Assembly: GCA_902771785.1 (NCBI GenBank)
Contig: CACXYH010000017.1
Coordinates: forward strand, 1-39,944
DNA length: 39,944 nucleotides
From: an uncultured Prevotellaceae bacterium
GTDB lineage: Bacteria; Bacteroidota; Bacteroidia; Bacteroidales; Bacteroidaceae
Reading direction: 5' to 3'
In this document: in pieces, positions 31,567-39,344 of the stretch
Layout of the letters: each line of letters begins with the position of its first letter
Position numbering within the stretch: the first letter of the stretch is position 1
Translations under genes and position numbers: made by a program
The notes under the pieces: model-generated
The model's input: the letters and a program-made list of their open reading frames with translations, nothing else
Databases searched by the model: none
What the model was told of the DNA's origin: nothing

Positions 31567-32661
31567 TTAAGGTTTATCCTTCATTTTGAGGCTACAAATC
31601 ATCGGATAATGGTCACTTGCGTCCATTTTGCTGTCTACAAAGCACTTGTAGGGAGTGAAGTGGTGGGAGCACATGATTTGGTCTATTCTGAAGTTAAATC
31701 CTTTCTGATTATATGACAAACCGAACCCTCTTCCAGTGGTCGTGAAGCAGTCGGTGAGACCCTGCGCGATGGTGTGGCGGGTGTAGGAAATGGGGGTGTC
31801 GTTGAAGTCGCCGCAGACGATGATGGGGTATTGTCGGTGGCGCTCTATGTAGTCGTGTACAGCATCGGCCTGTGGGGCCCGTTCTACCATCCACGTGCTG
31901 AGCTTGCTCACCAGGAACCTGGTTTCGGCCTTGATGGTGTCGCGCACCATTTTTCCGCCCAGCATCTCTTTGTAGCGCGAGCGCTCTGCTTCGTTCAAGT
32001 GGGTGCCCTCCAGGTGGTTGTTGATGACGAGCACCGTGTCGCTGCCCACGAGCAGGTAGTAGGCTACTGAGCCGTTGGCCACCGACTTATAGTCGATGCG
32101 CTCCTTGCGCAGGATGGGGAAGCGCGTGTGAATGCCTATGCAGTTCATCGACGTGCTCGACTGGTAGAGAATCGTGGTGTCGTTGTATTCGAACACTTTC
32201 TTCCATCGACTCATGACGTATTCGCGCCACGTGTCGATGTCTTCCTGCAGGCACACGATGTCGAAGTTGTGATAGCGAATGTAGTTGTAAACGGTGTCGA
32301 AGCCGTTCTCATACTTGTAGTTGCCGCCGTAGCCGCACACGTTGTAGGACAGCACCTTGAGCGAGCCCTCTGGCGGCGCTTCCTGCATGTTGATGGGCAT
32401 GTATATACTAATAGGTACGTACGCGAGGAAAAATCCTGCGATGGGTATCAGCGCGCGTTTCCAGCTGAGTATGAGCCACAGAAACAGGAAAAGCAGGTTG
32501 GCCACGAGGAAGAAGGGGAATATCATGCCCACCCAGCACAGGTGCGGATAGTCGGGCGGATAGAGTCGGTCGCTGTAGCCGGCAAGGAGCATGAGCGCCA
32601 CCGTCACTACGTTGGCGCCTGCAATGAGGTTGAGTGTGAAGTTCTTGATTTGCTTGATCAT
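31567..32661 (-). CDS. Membrane-anchored endonuclease/exonuclease/phosphatase family protein
   Basis: The 364-residue product has three hydrophobic helices in the first 95 residues (MLLAGYSDRLYPP, FPFFLVANLLFLFLWLILSW, IPIAGFFLAYVPISIYM). An EEP catalytic domain follows with the full motif set: LSYNVCGYGG, DIVCLQED (metal-binding Glu), LVINNHLEGTHLN, IIVCGDFNDTP and ASDHYPMICSL. EEP enzymes cleave phosphodiester bonds in nucleic acids or lipids. The membrane anchor puts the catalytic domain near the membrane, probably on the outer face of the inner membrane, and the substrate is unknown. Its ATG overlaps the rhomboid stop codon (ATGA, 32658-32661), so the two are coupled. Confidence 0.9.
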   Translation of the reverse strand: MIKQIKNFTLNLIAGANVVTVALMLLAGYSDRLYPPDYPHLCWVGMIFPFFLVANLLFLFLWLILSWKRALIPIAGFFLAYVPISIYMPINMQEAPPEGSLKVLSYNVCGYGGNYKYENGFDTVYNYIRYHNFDIVCLQEDIDTWREYVMSRWKKVFEYNDTTILYQSSTSMNCIGIHTRFPILRKERIDYKSVANGSVAYYLLVGSDTVLVINNHLEGTHLNEAERSRYKEMLGGKMVRDTIKAETRFLVSKLSTWMVERAPQADAVHDYIERHRQYPIIVCGDFNDTPISYTRHTIAQGLTDCFTTTGRGFGLSYNQKGFNFRIDQIMCSHHFTPYKCFVDSKMDASDHYPMICSLKMKDKP

Positions 32662-33587
32662 TGTTCGCGGCTTGCTTCGAAGAGGGTTTGCTTCTCTTCC
32701 TTGGTCAGACTGTCGTAGCCGCTCTTGCGAATCTTGTCAAGAATGCGGTCTATCACCTCCTGGTTCTGCTTCTTACGGGCGTTATAGTCCATGTCGCTTT
32801 CGGCTCTTCCGCCGCGCTCCACCTTCATGTCGGGCTTGCGCCGCTGCTGCCGCTGCTCGTAGCGCCGCTTCATGTTGTCGAAGATGCCCATGCCGTTGTC
32901 GCGGTTGAAGTGGGCGTTAGGGTGCTTGTTCCAGTAGCGTATCATGAAGAAGCCGAAGAGCATGCCGCCCAAGTGGGCCACGTGGGCTACGTTGTCGCCC
33001 GTAGAGTTGATGGCCAGCAGCAGTTCGATGGCCGCATAGCCCACGACGAGCCACTTGGCCTTGATGGGCATGGGCGGAATGAGCAGCATGATGCGCTCGT
33101 TGGGGAAGGTCATGCCGAAGGCCAGCAGGATGGCATAGATGGCGCCCGAGGCGCCCACCATATTGGCTGCCTGAATCAGATACACGCTATAGGGCACCAT
33201 CGTCGTGGTGCCGTCGATGAGCTGTATGGACATCTGCATGTCAGGGAAGAGAATCATGGTGGCCCACTGTACTAATTCCTGCACGAGACCAGCGCCGATG
33301 CCGCATGAAATGTAATAAAAAAGGAATTTTTTCGGGCCCCACACGCGTTCCATCACTACGCCGAACATCCACAGGGCAAACATGTTCCAGAAAATGTGCT
33401 CCATGTTGCCATGCAGGAATTGGTAGGTGACGAACTGATAGAGGTGGAAATCTTGCGACATAAAGAAGTGCAGACCACCCCAGCTGTTCAGGAAAATGCC
33501 TCGCTGCTCCAGTATCCACGTGGCGAAGAAAACCAGCGCGTTGATAATGAGCAGGTTCTTTGTGATAGTAGGTATGTTGTAGTTCAT
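32658..33587 (-). CDS. Rhomboid-family intramembrane serine protease
   Basis: The 309-residue product has a six-helix rhomboid domain (about residues 10-220) with HGNMEHIFWNMFALWMFG in helix 2, the nucleophile Ser147 in NMVGASGAIYAILLAFG and the catalytic His205 in HVAHLGGMLFGF. About 90 soluble, highly charged residues follow (KRRYEQRQQRRKPDMK...), ending in ILDKIRKSGYDSLTKEEKQTLFEAS, the small C-terminal domain common in Bacteroidetes rhomboids. It cuts membrane-protein substrates inside the bilayer. It leads a two-gene unit with the EEP protein, and the promoter is at 33640-33647. Confidence 0.93.
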   Translation of the reverse strand: MNYNIPTITKNLLIINALVFFATWILEQRGIFLNSWGGLHFFMSQDFHLYQFVTYQFLHGNMEHIFWNMFALWMFGVVMERVWGPKKFLFYYISCGIGAGLVQELVQWATMILFPDMQMSIQLIDGTTTMVPYSVYLIQAANMVGASGAIYAILLAFGMTFPNERIMLLIPPMPIKAKWLVVGYAAIELLLAINSTGDNVAHVAHLGGMLFGFFMIRYWNKHPNAHFNRDNGMGIFDNMKRRYEQRQQRRKPDMKVERGGRAESDMDYNARKKQNQEVIDRILDKIRKSGYDSLTKEEKQTLFEASREQ

Positions 33588-33639
33588 ATCGTTTCTTCTG
33601 TTTCTTTTTTGTCTTCTCTTTTTTTTCTGAAATCGGCAG

Positions 33640-33647
33640 CAAAATTA
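33640..33647 (-). promoter_or_regulatory. Promoter -7 element of the rhomboid-EEP unit
   Basis: TAATTTTG on the minus strand (33647-33640) matches TAnnTTTG and lies 52 bp before the ATG at 33587. It is divergent from the hu promoter. Confidence 0.55.
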
Positions 33648-33729
33648 CGAAAAATATCTGTTTTTTGATAGGAAAACGGGCTCAAAGAAAGTTTTTTTCA
33701 TGAAAAAACTCATTTTTTCTGATTTTTTG

Positions 33730-33760
33730 TTTGTTTTATGAATTCTTTCTCCTATATTTG
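33730..33760 (+). promoter_or_regulatory. Promoter of the HU gene
   Basis: TTTG (33730-33733), 19 bp, then TATATTTG (33753-33760) is a full-consensus Bacteroidetes promoter 65 bp before the ATG at 33826, as expected for a highly expressed gene. Confidence 0.88.
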
Positions 33761-33825
33761 CGAAGAAATTCGGAAGAATGTGATTGTTTTAAACTCATTA
33801 ATAACCCATTTTTAAACTTAAAATT

Positions 33826-34098
33826 ATGAACAAGACAGAATTAGTTGAGAAGATTGCCGCTGGTGCAGGTATCAGCAAGGTTGACGCAAAAAAGGCTCTC
33901 GATGCCACAGTAGCTGCTATTAAGGAAGCTCTCGTAAAGGGTGACAAGGTTGCTCTCGTTGGCTTCGGTACGTTCAGCGTAAACGAGCGCCCTGCTCGCG
34001 AAGGTATCAACCCCGCTACTAAGGCAAAGATTAAGATTGCTGCCAAGAAGGTTGCAAAGTTCAAGGCTGGTGCTGAGCTGGCTGACGCTATTGCCTAA
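33826..34098 (+). CDS. HU-family DNA-binding protein
   Basis: This 90-residue histone-like protein has the standard HU layout: [26 protein letters not shown] helices, a [11 protein letters not shown] strand, the DNA-binding arm with [15 protein letters not shown], whose proline lies at the tip and kinks DNA, and the C-terminal [15 protein letters not shown] helix. It binds and bends DNA without strong sequence preference. The gene stands alone with a strong promoter and terminator, and codon use (GTT, GCT, CTC) looks tuned for high expression. It could organise the repeat-bearing spacers in this window only in a general way. Confidence 0.96.
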   Translation: MNKTELVEKIAAGAGISKVDAKKALDATVAAIKEALVKGDKVALVGFGTFSVNERPAREGINPATKAKIKIAAKKVAKFKAGAELADAIA

Positions 34099-34120
34099 TC
34101 AATTTGTAAAAGAAAATGAC

Positions 34121-34154
34121 AAGCGGCGGTGCTCCTCAGGAGCATCGCCGCTTT
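34121..34154. terminator. Bidirectional intrinsic terminator (HU / fructokinase)
   Basis: AAGCGGCGGTGCTCC pairs with GGAGCATCGCCGCTT (one mismatch) around a short loop. TTGTTTTG follows on the plus strand and AATTT-rich sequence on the minus. It lies between the hu stop and the fructokinase stop and can serve both. Confidence 0.9.
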
Positions 34155-34174
34155 GTTTTGTATGGACGTGGTGC

Positions 34175-35062
34175 TTACTCTGCCAGCAAAGTGGCGGGCA
34201 GCGTGGGCATAGCGCCGTTTTGTGTGCAGACGAAGGCGCTCACCTTCACGGCCAGCTTGTGGGCTTCGGCCACGGGCTTGCCGCTGAGGATGGCTGCGCA
34301 GAACGAGCCGGTGAACGAGTCGCCGGCGCCTACCGTGTCGGCTACTTCCACTTTTGGCGTCTCTTGGAACGACATCTGTCCTGGAGTGAACACGTAGCTG
34401 CCGTTGGTGCCGCAGGTCAGCACGAGCATGTCGAGGTTGTATTTGCCCAGGATGAGCCAGCACTTGTTCTCGATGTCGAGGCCAGGATAGCCGAACATGC
34501 GGCCGATGAGCACCAGCTCCTCGTCGTTAATCTTCAGGATGTTGCAGCGTTGCAGGCTTTCCTTGATGACCTCCTTGGTGTAGAACTGCTGGCGAAGGTT
34601 GATGTCGAATATTTTCACACAGTCGGCAGGTGTGGCGTCGAGAAACTTCTGGATGGTTTCGCGGCTGACCACGTTGCGCTGGGCCAGCGAGCCGAAGCAC
34701 ACGGCGCGGCAGTTACGGGCAATCTGCTGGATGTCTTCGTCGAAGGGGATGTTGTCCCAGGCCACGTTCTCCTTGATGTCGTAAGTGGGAATGCCCTGCT
34801 CGTCGAGCTGCACCTGTACGGTGCCAGTGGGGTAGGGCACGCGCGGCAGCAGGTCGTTCAGGTTGTGCTCACGCAGCGCCTCGATAGTCTCGTCGGCGAG
34901 CTTATCCTCGCCCAGCGCACTGATGGCGATGGTGTTGTCGCTGCCCAGGAACTGGCCAGCATGATAGGCAAAGTTGGCAGGTGCGCCACCCAGTTTCTTG
35001 CCTTCGGGGAGCACGTCCCACAGGACTTCTCCGAGTCCTACTACATAACGTTTCTGTTCCAT
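34175..35062 (-). CDS. PfkB-family carbohydrate kinase (fructokinase)
   Basis: The 295-residue cytoplasmic sugar kinase shows GLGEVLWDVLPEGKKLGGAPANFAYH at the N-terminus (the GGAPAN motif binds the sugar), DINLRQQFYTKE in the centre, and the PfkB signature 2 VADTVGAGDSFTGSF near residue 240, where the Asp of GAGDSF is the catalytic base. It is the last gene in the minus-strand cassette GH32, MFS permease, kinase, so fructose released from fructan is its natural substrate. It lies 23 bp after the permease stop codon. Confidence 0.93.
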   Translation of the reverse strand: MEQKRYVVGLGEVLWDVLPEGKKLGGAPANFAYHAGQFLGSDNTIAISALGEDKLADETIEALREHNLNDLLPRVPYPTGTVQVQLDEQGIPTYDIKENVAWDNIPFDEDIQQIARNCRAVCFGSLAQRNVVSRETIQKFLDATPADCVKIFDINLRQQFYTKEVIKESLQRCNILKINDEELVLIGRMFGYPGLDIENKCWLILGKYNLDMLVLTCGTNGSYVFTPGQMSFQETPKVEVADTVGAGDSFTGSFCAAILSGKPVAEAHKLAVKVSAFVCTQNGAMPTLPATLLAE

Positions 35063-35085
35063 TCTGTTTCGTTTTTAGTTTTAGA

Positions 35086-36243
35086 TTAGTGTTTCACTTT
35101 TGGAATATAGCTGAAGAGGTAGACTACGCCCACGGCCATGACGGCTACTGCGCCGGCCTGTCCCATAGCATCGCTCATGAAGCCCATGATGAGGGGGAAC
35201 ACGGTGCCGCCGAAGAGGCCCATAATCATCAGTCCGCTCACCTCGTTCTGCTTGTCGGGCACAGAGAGCAGCGCCTCAGAGAAAGCCATCGAGAAGATGT
35301 TGGAGTTGCCGTAGCCTACGAGCGCAATGGCTGTGTAGAGCATTGCTTTCGACTCGCCGCCGAACATGAGCGCCATTGAGAGGGCCATGAGCACGACGCT
35401 GAAGATGAAGAACCAGCGGGTTTTCATGACGCGAAGGAAGAACGAGCCCGTCAGTGCGCCGATGGTACGGAAGATGAAGTAGAGCGAGGTGGCAAAGGCA
35501 GCATCGTTGAGCGACATGCCTACGCGCTCCATGAGCAGCTTGGGGGCGGTGGTGTTGGTGCCTACGTCAATGCCCACGTGGCACATGATGGCCAGGAACG
35601 AGAGCAGCACGATGGGCTTGCCCAGCAGTCGCAGGCAGTCGGCGAACGACGACGAGCGTCCCTCCTGCATCTCCTCCTGGATGGGCGTGGCCCAGAGCAG
35701 CAGCGTGGCCAGCGTGCCCACAACGAAGTAGATGAGGAACAGCACGCGCCAGTCGTAGCCGAAGGAGGGCAGCACCTGAGTGGCGCCCCACATGGCCAGA
35801 TAGGGAGCCAGGAACGAGGCGATGGCCTTCACAAACTGTCCGAAGGTGAGGGTCGAAGCCAGGTTCTTGTCGCCGATGATGAGCATGGCCAGCGGATTAA
35901 TGCTGGTCTGCATCAGCGCATTGCCGATGCCCAGCAGCGAGAAGGCCACCAGCATGATGCCAAACGAATAGCCCAGCAGTGGGATGAAGAGCGACACAAC
36001 CGTAACCAGCAGCGAGAGCAGCACGGTCTTCTTGCGGCCTATCTTGTTCATCAGCATGCCCGTGGGAACGCTGAAGATGAGGAACCAGAAGAATACGAGC
36101 GAGGGCAGCGTATTGGCAACGGTGTCGCTCAGCGAGAGGTCTTCTTTCACGTAGTTGGAGGCGATGCCTACCAGGTCGACGAAGCCCATGCAGAAGAAGC
36201 AGAGCATCACCGGAATGAGGTAAATGGATTTATTCTGTTTCAT
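35086..36243 (-). CDS. MFS sugar permease, FucP-like (fructose importer)
   Basis: The 385-residue inner-membrane protein has about twelve helices and fits the FucP/GlcP-type MFS group: LIPVMLCFFCMGFVDLVG, the MFS loop motif GMLMNKIGRKKT between helices 2 and 3, and LLGIGNALMQTSINPL. It imports a monosaccharide with protons or sodium. Cotranscription with a GH32 fructanase gene upstream (37-bp gap) and a fructokinase gene downstream suggests fructose. Length is slightly short for FucP but both halves are present. Confidence 0.9.
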   Translation of the reverse strand: MKQNKSIYLIPVMLCFFCMGFVDLVGIASNYVKEDLSLSDTVANTLPSLVFFWFLIFSVPTGMLMNKIGRKKTVLLSLLVTVVSLFIPLLGYSFGIMLVAFSLLGIGNALMQTSINPLAMLIIGDKNLASTLTFGQFVKAIASFLAPYLAMWGATQVLPSFGYDWRVLFLIYFVVGTLATLLLWATPIQEEMQEGRSSSFADCLRLLGKPIVLLSFLAIMCHVGIDVGTNTTAPKLLMERVGMSLNDAAFATSLYFIFRTIGALTGSFFLRVMKTRWFFIFSVVLMALSMALMFGGESKAMLYTAIALVGYGNSNIFSMAFSEALLSVPDKQNEVSGLMIMGLFGGTVFPLIMGFMSDAMGQAGAVAVMAVGVVYLFSYIPKVKH

Positions 36244-36280
36244 TTGTTCTGTTTTTTTTCTAGTTATAATCGAAATTGTG

Positions 36281-37975
36281 TTAGTACTTGATTTCGTAGA
36301 TGGTGGCCTTGCCGCCCTTTACCTTTATATTATTATATGGCTCGGTGGGGAACACCAGGTTGGTCATTGACAGCTTGCCGTCGGCATCGAACACCTCGAT
36401 TGAACTGCGGTCGATGAAGATGCGCAGCTGCTTGAGCTGTCCGTGGGTGGGGGCTACGGTCTCAGTGGGGAAGGCTTCGCTGAAGCTCACGTTGCCGCTC
36501 TTCGTGCGGTCCATGGCGAAGGTCTGCTTCTGTGGGTCGTAACGCATGGCGACCTGCTCGCCCTTTGCGTTCGAGAGTGTCAGCTCCATCGAGCCCTTCA
36601 CGTCGACCACCAGTTCGCAGGCTTCCGTTGGCTTCTTCACCTTGCCGCCGCGCAGTGCGTCGACCTCCTTCGAGGGCAGCACGCTGCAGTAGGTCTCGCT
36701 TCCGTCGGTGAAGAGGCCCAGGTCGCGAGGCAGGGCGTTGGCCGAGCGGAACTGCTTCGTGGGAACAGTGCCGGCATACTGCCAGTTCGACATCCATACG
36801 ATGGCCACGCGGCGGCCTTCAGGCGCGTTGTCGAAGGTGACCGTGGCATAGTGGTCCTTGCCGTAGTCCATCCACTTCGTCACCTCGGGCTTCGACTCGC
36901 AGGTGAACTTGTGGCCGTCGAACTGTCCGATGAAGTATTGCGTGGCGCTTCCGCCGAAGGGACCGCCAGGGTTGATGTTGCACAGCAGCATCCACTTCGT
37001 CTGGCCTGTGCCGCGAACGGGCAGCGGCATCAGGTCAGGGCACTCCCACACGCCGTCGTGGTTGCCATACTCCTTGCCGAACGACGACTCGTAGGTCCAG
37101 TCCTTCAGGTTGACCGACGAGTAGAACTGCATCTCCTGGCCCACAGCCAGCGGCATAATCCACTTGTGCGTTTCCTCGTGCCAGAACAAGTGAGGGTCGC
37201 GGAAGTCGGCAGCACTTGATGTCAGCACAGGGTTCTTCTCATATTTCTTGAAGGTGCGTCCGCCATCGGTCGAATAGGCCATCGACTGCGTCTGAGCCTC
37301 GGCAGCCGATGTGTAGAAGGCGATGATGGCGTTCTTGCCGTAGCCTGCCGTGTTGTTCTTGTCCACTACGCACGAGCCGCTGAAGATGGTGCCTACGGCA
37401 TCGGGCTCAATCGCCGTGGGCAGCGGTTCCCAGTGAATGAGGTCCTTCGATACGGAGTGGCCCCACGTCATGTTCTCCCATTGCGAGCCGTAGGGGTTCC
37501 ACTGGTAGCACAGGTGCCACTCGCCATCCTTATAAAACATTCCGTTGGGATCATTCATCCATCCGTATTGCGGAGTGTGGTGGTAGAGCGGCCGATACTG
37601 CTCGCGGTTGGTGGTGTCGAAGGTGTCGCTGTACTTCAGCTCCTTCCAGCAGGCAAAGTCCTTCACGTTGCCGGCCTTGCGGCGGTCGCCGTGGAAGATG
37701 ATGTCGAGCAGCTGACCGTCCTTGATTTCCAGGGGAACGTAGTAGTCCACGTTGTCAACGGCCAGCCGCACGTTGGGGCGGCGCAGGCACTGGTTGTCCT
37801 TGCCCACAATGCGCACATTGGCAATCTCGGCCTTCTCCTCTACGGGCAGCAACACGTACTTGCATCCCTGCTCCAGTCGCAGCATGGCATGGTTCTCGCT
37901 CAGCACTTGCGGCTTCTGCGCCTCTGCGCCAAGGGCAGTAAGCATTGCCAGCATGGCAAAAAAGATTTTCTTCAT
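36281..37975 (-). CDS. GH32 fructan hydrolase (levanase/inulinase/invertase type)
   Basis: The 564-residue product has a signal peptide (MKKIFFAMLAMLTALGAEAQ), an N-terminal beta domain (about 25-110) and a five-bladed GH32 catalytic domain with all three acidic motifs: WMNDPNG (nucleophile Asp142), FRDPH (Asp260, transition-state stabiliser) and WECPDL (Glu311, acid/base). The C-terminal beta-sandwich contains IFIDRSSIEVFDADG. The export signal has no lipobox, so the enzyme is probably periplasmic. It releases fructose from fructan or sucrose for the downstream permease and kinase. No SusC/D pair accompanies it here. The promoter is at 38012-38019. Confidence 0.95.
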   Translation of the reverse strand: MKKIFFAMLAMLTALGAEAQKPQVLSENHAMLRLEQGCKYVLLPVEEKAEIANVRIVGKDNQCLRRPNVRLAVDNVDYYVPLEIKDGQLLDIIFHGDRRKAGNVKDFACWKELKYSDTFDTTNREQYRPLYHHTPQYGWMNDPNGMFYKDGEWHLCYQWNPYGSQWENMTWGHSVSKDLIHWEPLPTAIEPDAVGTIFSGSCVVDKNNTAGYGKNAIIAFYTSAAEAQTQSMAYSTDGGRTFKKYEKNPVLTSSAADFRDPHLFWHEETHKWIMPLAVGQEMQFYSSVNLKDWTYESSFGKEYGNHDGVWECPDLMPLPVRGTGQTKWMLLCNINPGGPFGGSATQYFIGQFDGHKFTCESKPEVTKWMDYGKDHYATVTFDNAPEGRRVAIVWMSNWQYAGTVPTKQFRSANALPRDLGLFTDGSETYCSVLPSKEVDALRGGKVKKPTEACELVVDVKGSMELTLSNAKGEQVAMRYDPQKQTFAMDRTKSGNVSFSEAFPTETVAPTHGQLKQLRIFIDRSSIEVFDADGKLSMTNLVFPTEPYNNIKVKGGKATIYEIKY

Positions 37976-38011
37976 TGTCGATAGTTTTTAGTTATAATAC
38001 AAATTCTGCTG

Positions 38012-38019
38012 CAAAGATA
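38012..38019 (-). promoter_or_regulatory. Promoter -7 element of the fructan operon
   Basis: TATCTTTG on the minus strand (38019-38012), 36 bp before the ATG at 37975, matches TAnnTTTG. A TTGG at 38036-38033 is a possible but closely spaced -33 box. Confidence 0.65.
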
Positions 38020-38068
38020 ACTCAAAATCCACCAATCAGACTATAAATCATGTTACAATAGCTAATAA

Positions 38069-38109
38069 AAATCGTTCATTGCAACAAAATTCCAAACAAT
38101 GAACGATTT
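38069..38109. terminator. Terminator downstream of the 42-residue gene
   Basis: AAATCGTTCATTG (38069-38081) and CAATGAACGATTT (38097-38109) form a 13-bp perfect stem with a 15-nt loop. On the minus strand it is followed by TTTTTA. It lies 13 bp beyond the small gene's stop codon, which supports that gene being real. Confidence 0.75.
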
Positions 38110-38122
38110 CTTCTTGCCCAAT

Positions 38123-38251
38123 TCAGCGCTTATTCTTCTTGAGCCGCCTTGCCTGGGTCCATCGGCTGATGCCGTATCCGATGGCGAGGGTGGCGGCACA
38201 TAAGACAGCAAATAGCCCTGCTATCATGGCTTTGATCAGCCACACAGGCAT
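38123..38251 (-). CDS. Small single-pass membrane peptide (42 residues), unknown function
   Basis: On the minus strand ATG at 38251 opens a 42-residue frame ending in TGA at 38125-38123. One hydrophobic helix (AMIAGLFAVLCAATLAIGYG, residues 8-27) is followed by a strongly basic tail (SRWTQARRLKKNKR), so the C-terminus should face the cytoplasm. The leader GAAGCTGAAAAGAAT is A-rich as in Bacteroidetes starts, and an in-frame TGA 36 bp upstream limits the gene to this start. A 13-bp-stem terminator follows 13 bp after the stop. I do not recognise it. It may be a regulatory small membrane protein or the tail of a decayed gene. Confidence 0.5.
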   Translation of the reverse strand: MPVWLIKAMIAGLFAVLCAATLAIGYGISRWTQARRLKKNKR

Positions 38252-38278
38252 ATTCTTTTCAGCTTCGAGTTGTGGTTG

Positions 38279-38366
38279 CGTTTTGTATCAAAACGGGGGA
38301 CGTTTTGTATGGAAACGGAATGCGTTTTGTATCAAAATGGAAGGCGTTTCGATACAAAACGCAGGG
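38279..38366. repeat. 22-bp periodic array C (4 units), between the GH43 gene and the small membrane gene
   Basis: Units start at 38279, 38301, 38323 and 38345, exactly 22 bp apart. Three begin CGTTTTGTAT and most continue into CAAAACG, giving the near-palindrome CGTTTTG-TAT-CAAAACG. The fourth is the inverted form CGTTTCGATACAAAACG in the same phase. The linkers (5 bp) vary. The array begins 36 bp beyond the GH43 stop codon and ends 27 bp before the start of the small membrane gene. Confidence 0.85.
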
Positions 38367-38402
38367 GACTCGACGGACTGGGCACACATGACGCTCCTTG
38401 CT

Positions 38403-39344
38403 TTATTCTGTTGTATATTCAAACCAATCAAAATCTGCATATCCGGCTTCACCCTGGGCAAACAAGCCAAGCATCACGCCTGTGAACCCGCCTATCACCT
38501 CGGTTGAAAGATAGCGGAAGTCCATCTTGGCGAGTGTAGCGAACGATTTGCCATCGGTAGAAACTTGCATGTAGTAATAGTCCTTGGGTTGGCCGGTATG
38601 GCTGAGTGTTCCCACACGGATGTTCGACTTGGCAAATAGTCTTCCGTTCTTTCGTTCTACCATCACATCATAATGATTCTGGGGGGCTGCATAGGCCGTG
38701 ATTCCTGCCTGAGAGCCTTCTGCCAGATGGGATGCGTCGATGAGTGAAGTGGCGCTGAAACGTAACTCAGTCTGACGTCTTGCCACGAAAGTGGGCGAAG
38801 TAGCTGCATCGAGAGGCGTAGAAGTGGTATGCAGACGTAACCAACCTTCGCGCTCGGTGAGTGAGTAGCGGGAATAATCGGGATTGCCGATGCTCATCCA
38901 TCCCCAAGGCAATCCGATGCTGCTGTAGCTGTCGGCAGGCACATCGCGCTTGACATATTTGAACTCTTCACGAACAGGGTCAAGGGGCATTGGGACTTCA
39001 GGCAAGGTGTTGCATTTCATGTCGATGGCGATAGTGCCGTTGCCATTGACCACTGGCCATTCATTCTTGTTCCAACGTACAGGAGCAAGCATTGTCTCGC
39101 GTCCCATCACATGCAAGAGGTAACCGCTGGTGCGATAACCCAGGCAAATCATCCACCATGAGGAGTCGGGCGCTTGTATGAGGTCTGCATGTCCGAGCCC
39201 TTGAATATTGCTGTTCTGCATCTTCGTGCTGAAATGCGTCAGGATGGGGTTGGCAGGGTTCGGTTCGTAGGGCCCGAACAGGGATTTACTTCGCAGGATG
39301 TTCACATGGTGACCATGTTCCGTGCCCCCTTCAGCAAGCATCAT
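38403..39344 (-). CDS. GH43 glycosidase, C-terminal part (separated by frameshift)
   Basis: The 313-residue frame begins MMLAEGGTEHGHHVNILRSKS, which in intact GH43 beta-xylosidases directly follows the '(E)GPHIYKKDGYYYL' stretch. It therefore continues the previous frame: propeller blades 4-5 (NPANPILTHFSTKMQNSN, GLGHADLIQAPDSSWWMICLG, VMGRETMLAPVRW) and a C-terminal beta-sandwich (about residues 150-313) with SQAGITAYAAPQNHYDVMVE. Its ATG shares one base with the upstream TAA (TAATG, 39346-39342). One lost base would explain the break (expected TACCTGATG, seen TAATGATG). The part carries none of the three catalytic acids, so it is either a pseudogene fragment or a re-initiated second chain. 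Confidence 0.85.
   Translation of the reverse strand: MMLAEGGTEHGHHVNILRSKSLFGPYEPNPANPILTHFSTKMQNSNIQGLGHADLIQAPDSSWWMICLGYRTSGYLLHVMGRETMLAPVRWNKNEWPVVNGNGTIAIDMKCNTLPEVPMPLDPVREEFKYVKRDVPADSYSSIGLPWGWMSIGNPDYSRYSLTEREGWLRLHTTSTPLDAATSPTFVARRQTELRFSATSLIDASHLAEGSQAGITAYAAPQNHYDVMVERKNGRLFAKSNIRVGTLSHTGQPKDYYYMQVSTDGKSFATLAKMDFRYLSTEVIGGFTGVMLGLFAQGEAGYADFDWFEYTTE

Noticed and set aside
33690-33710. AGTTTTTT/AAAAAACT palindrome upstream of hu as a terminator or operator
   Set aside because: A pure A/T stem in an A/T-rich spacer is expected by chance; no gene ends there.
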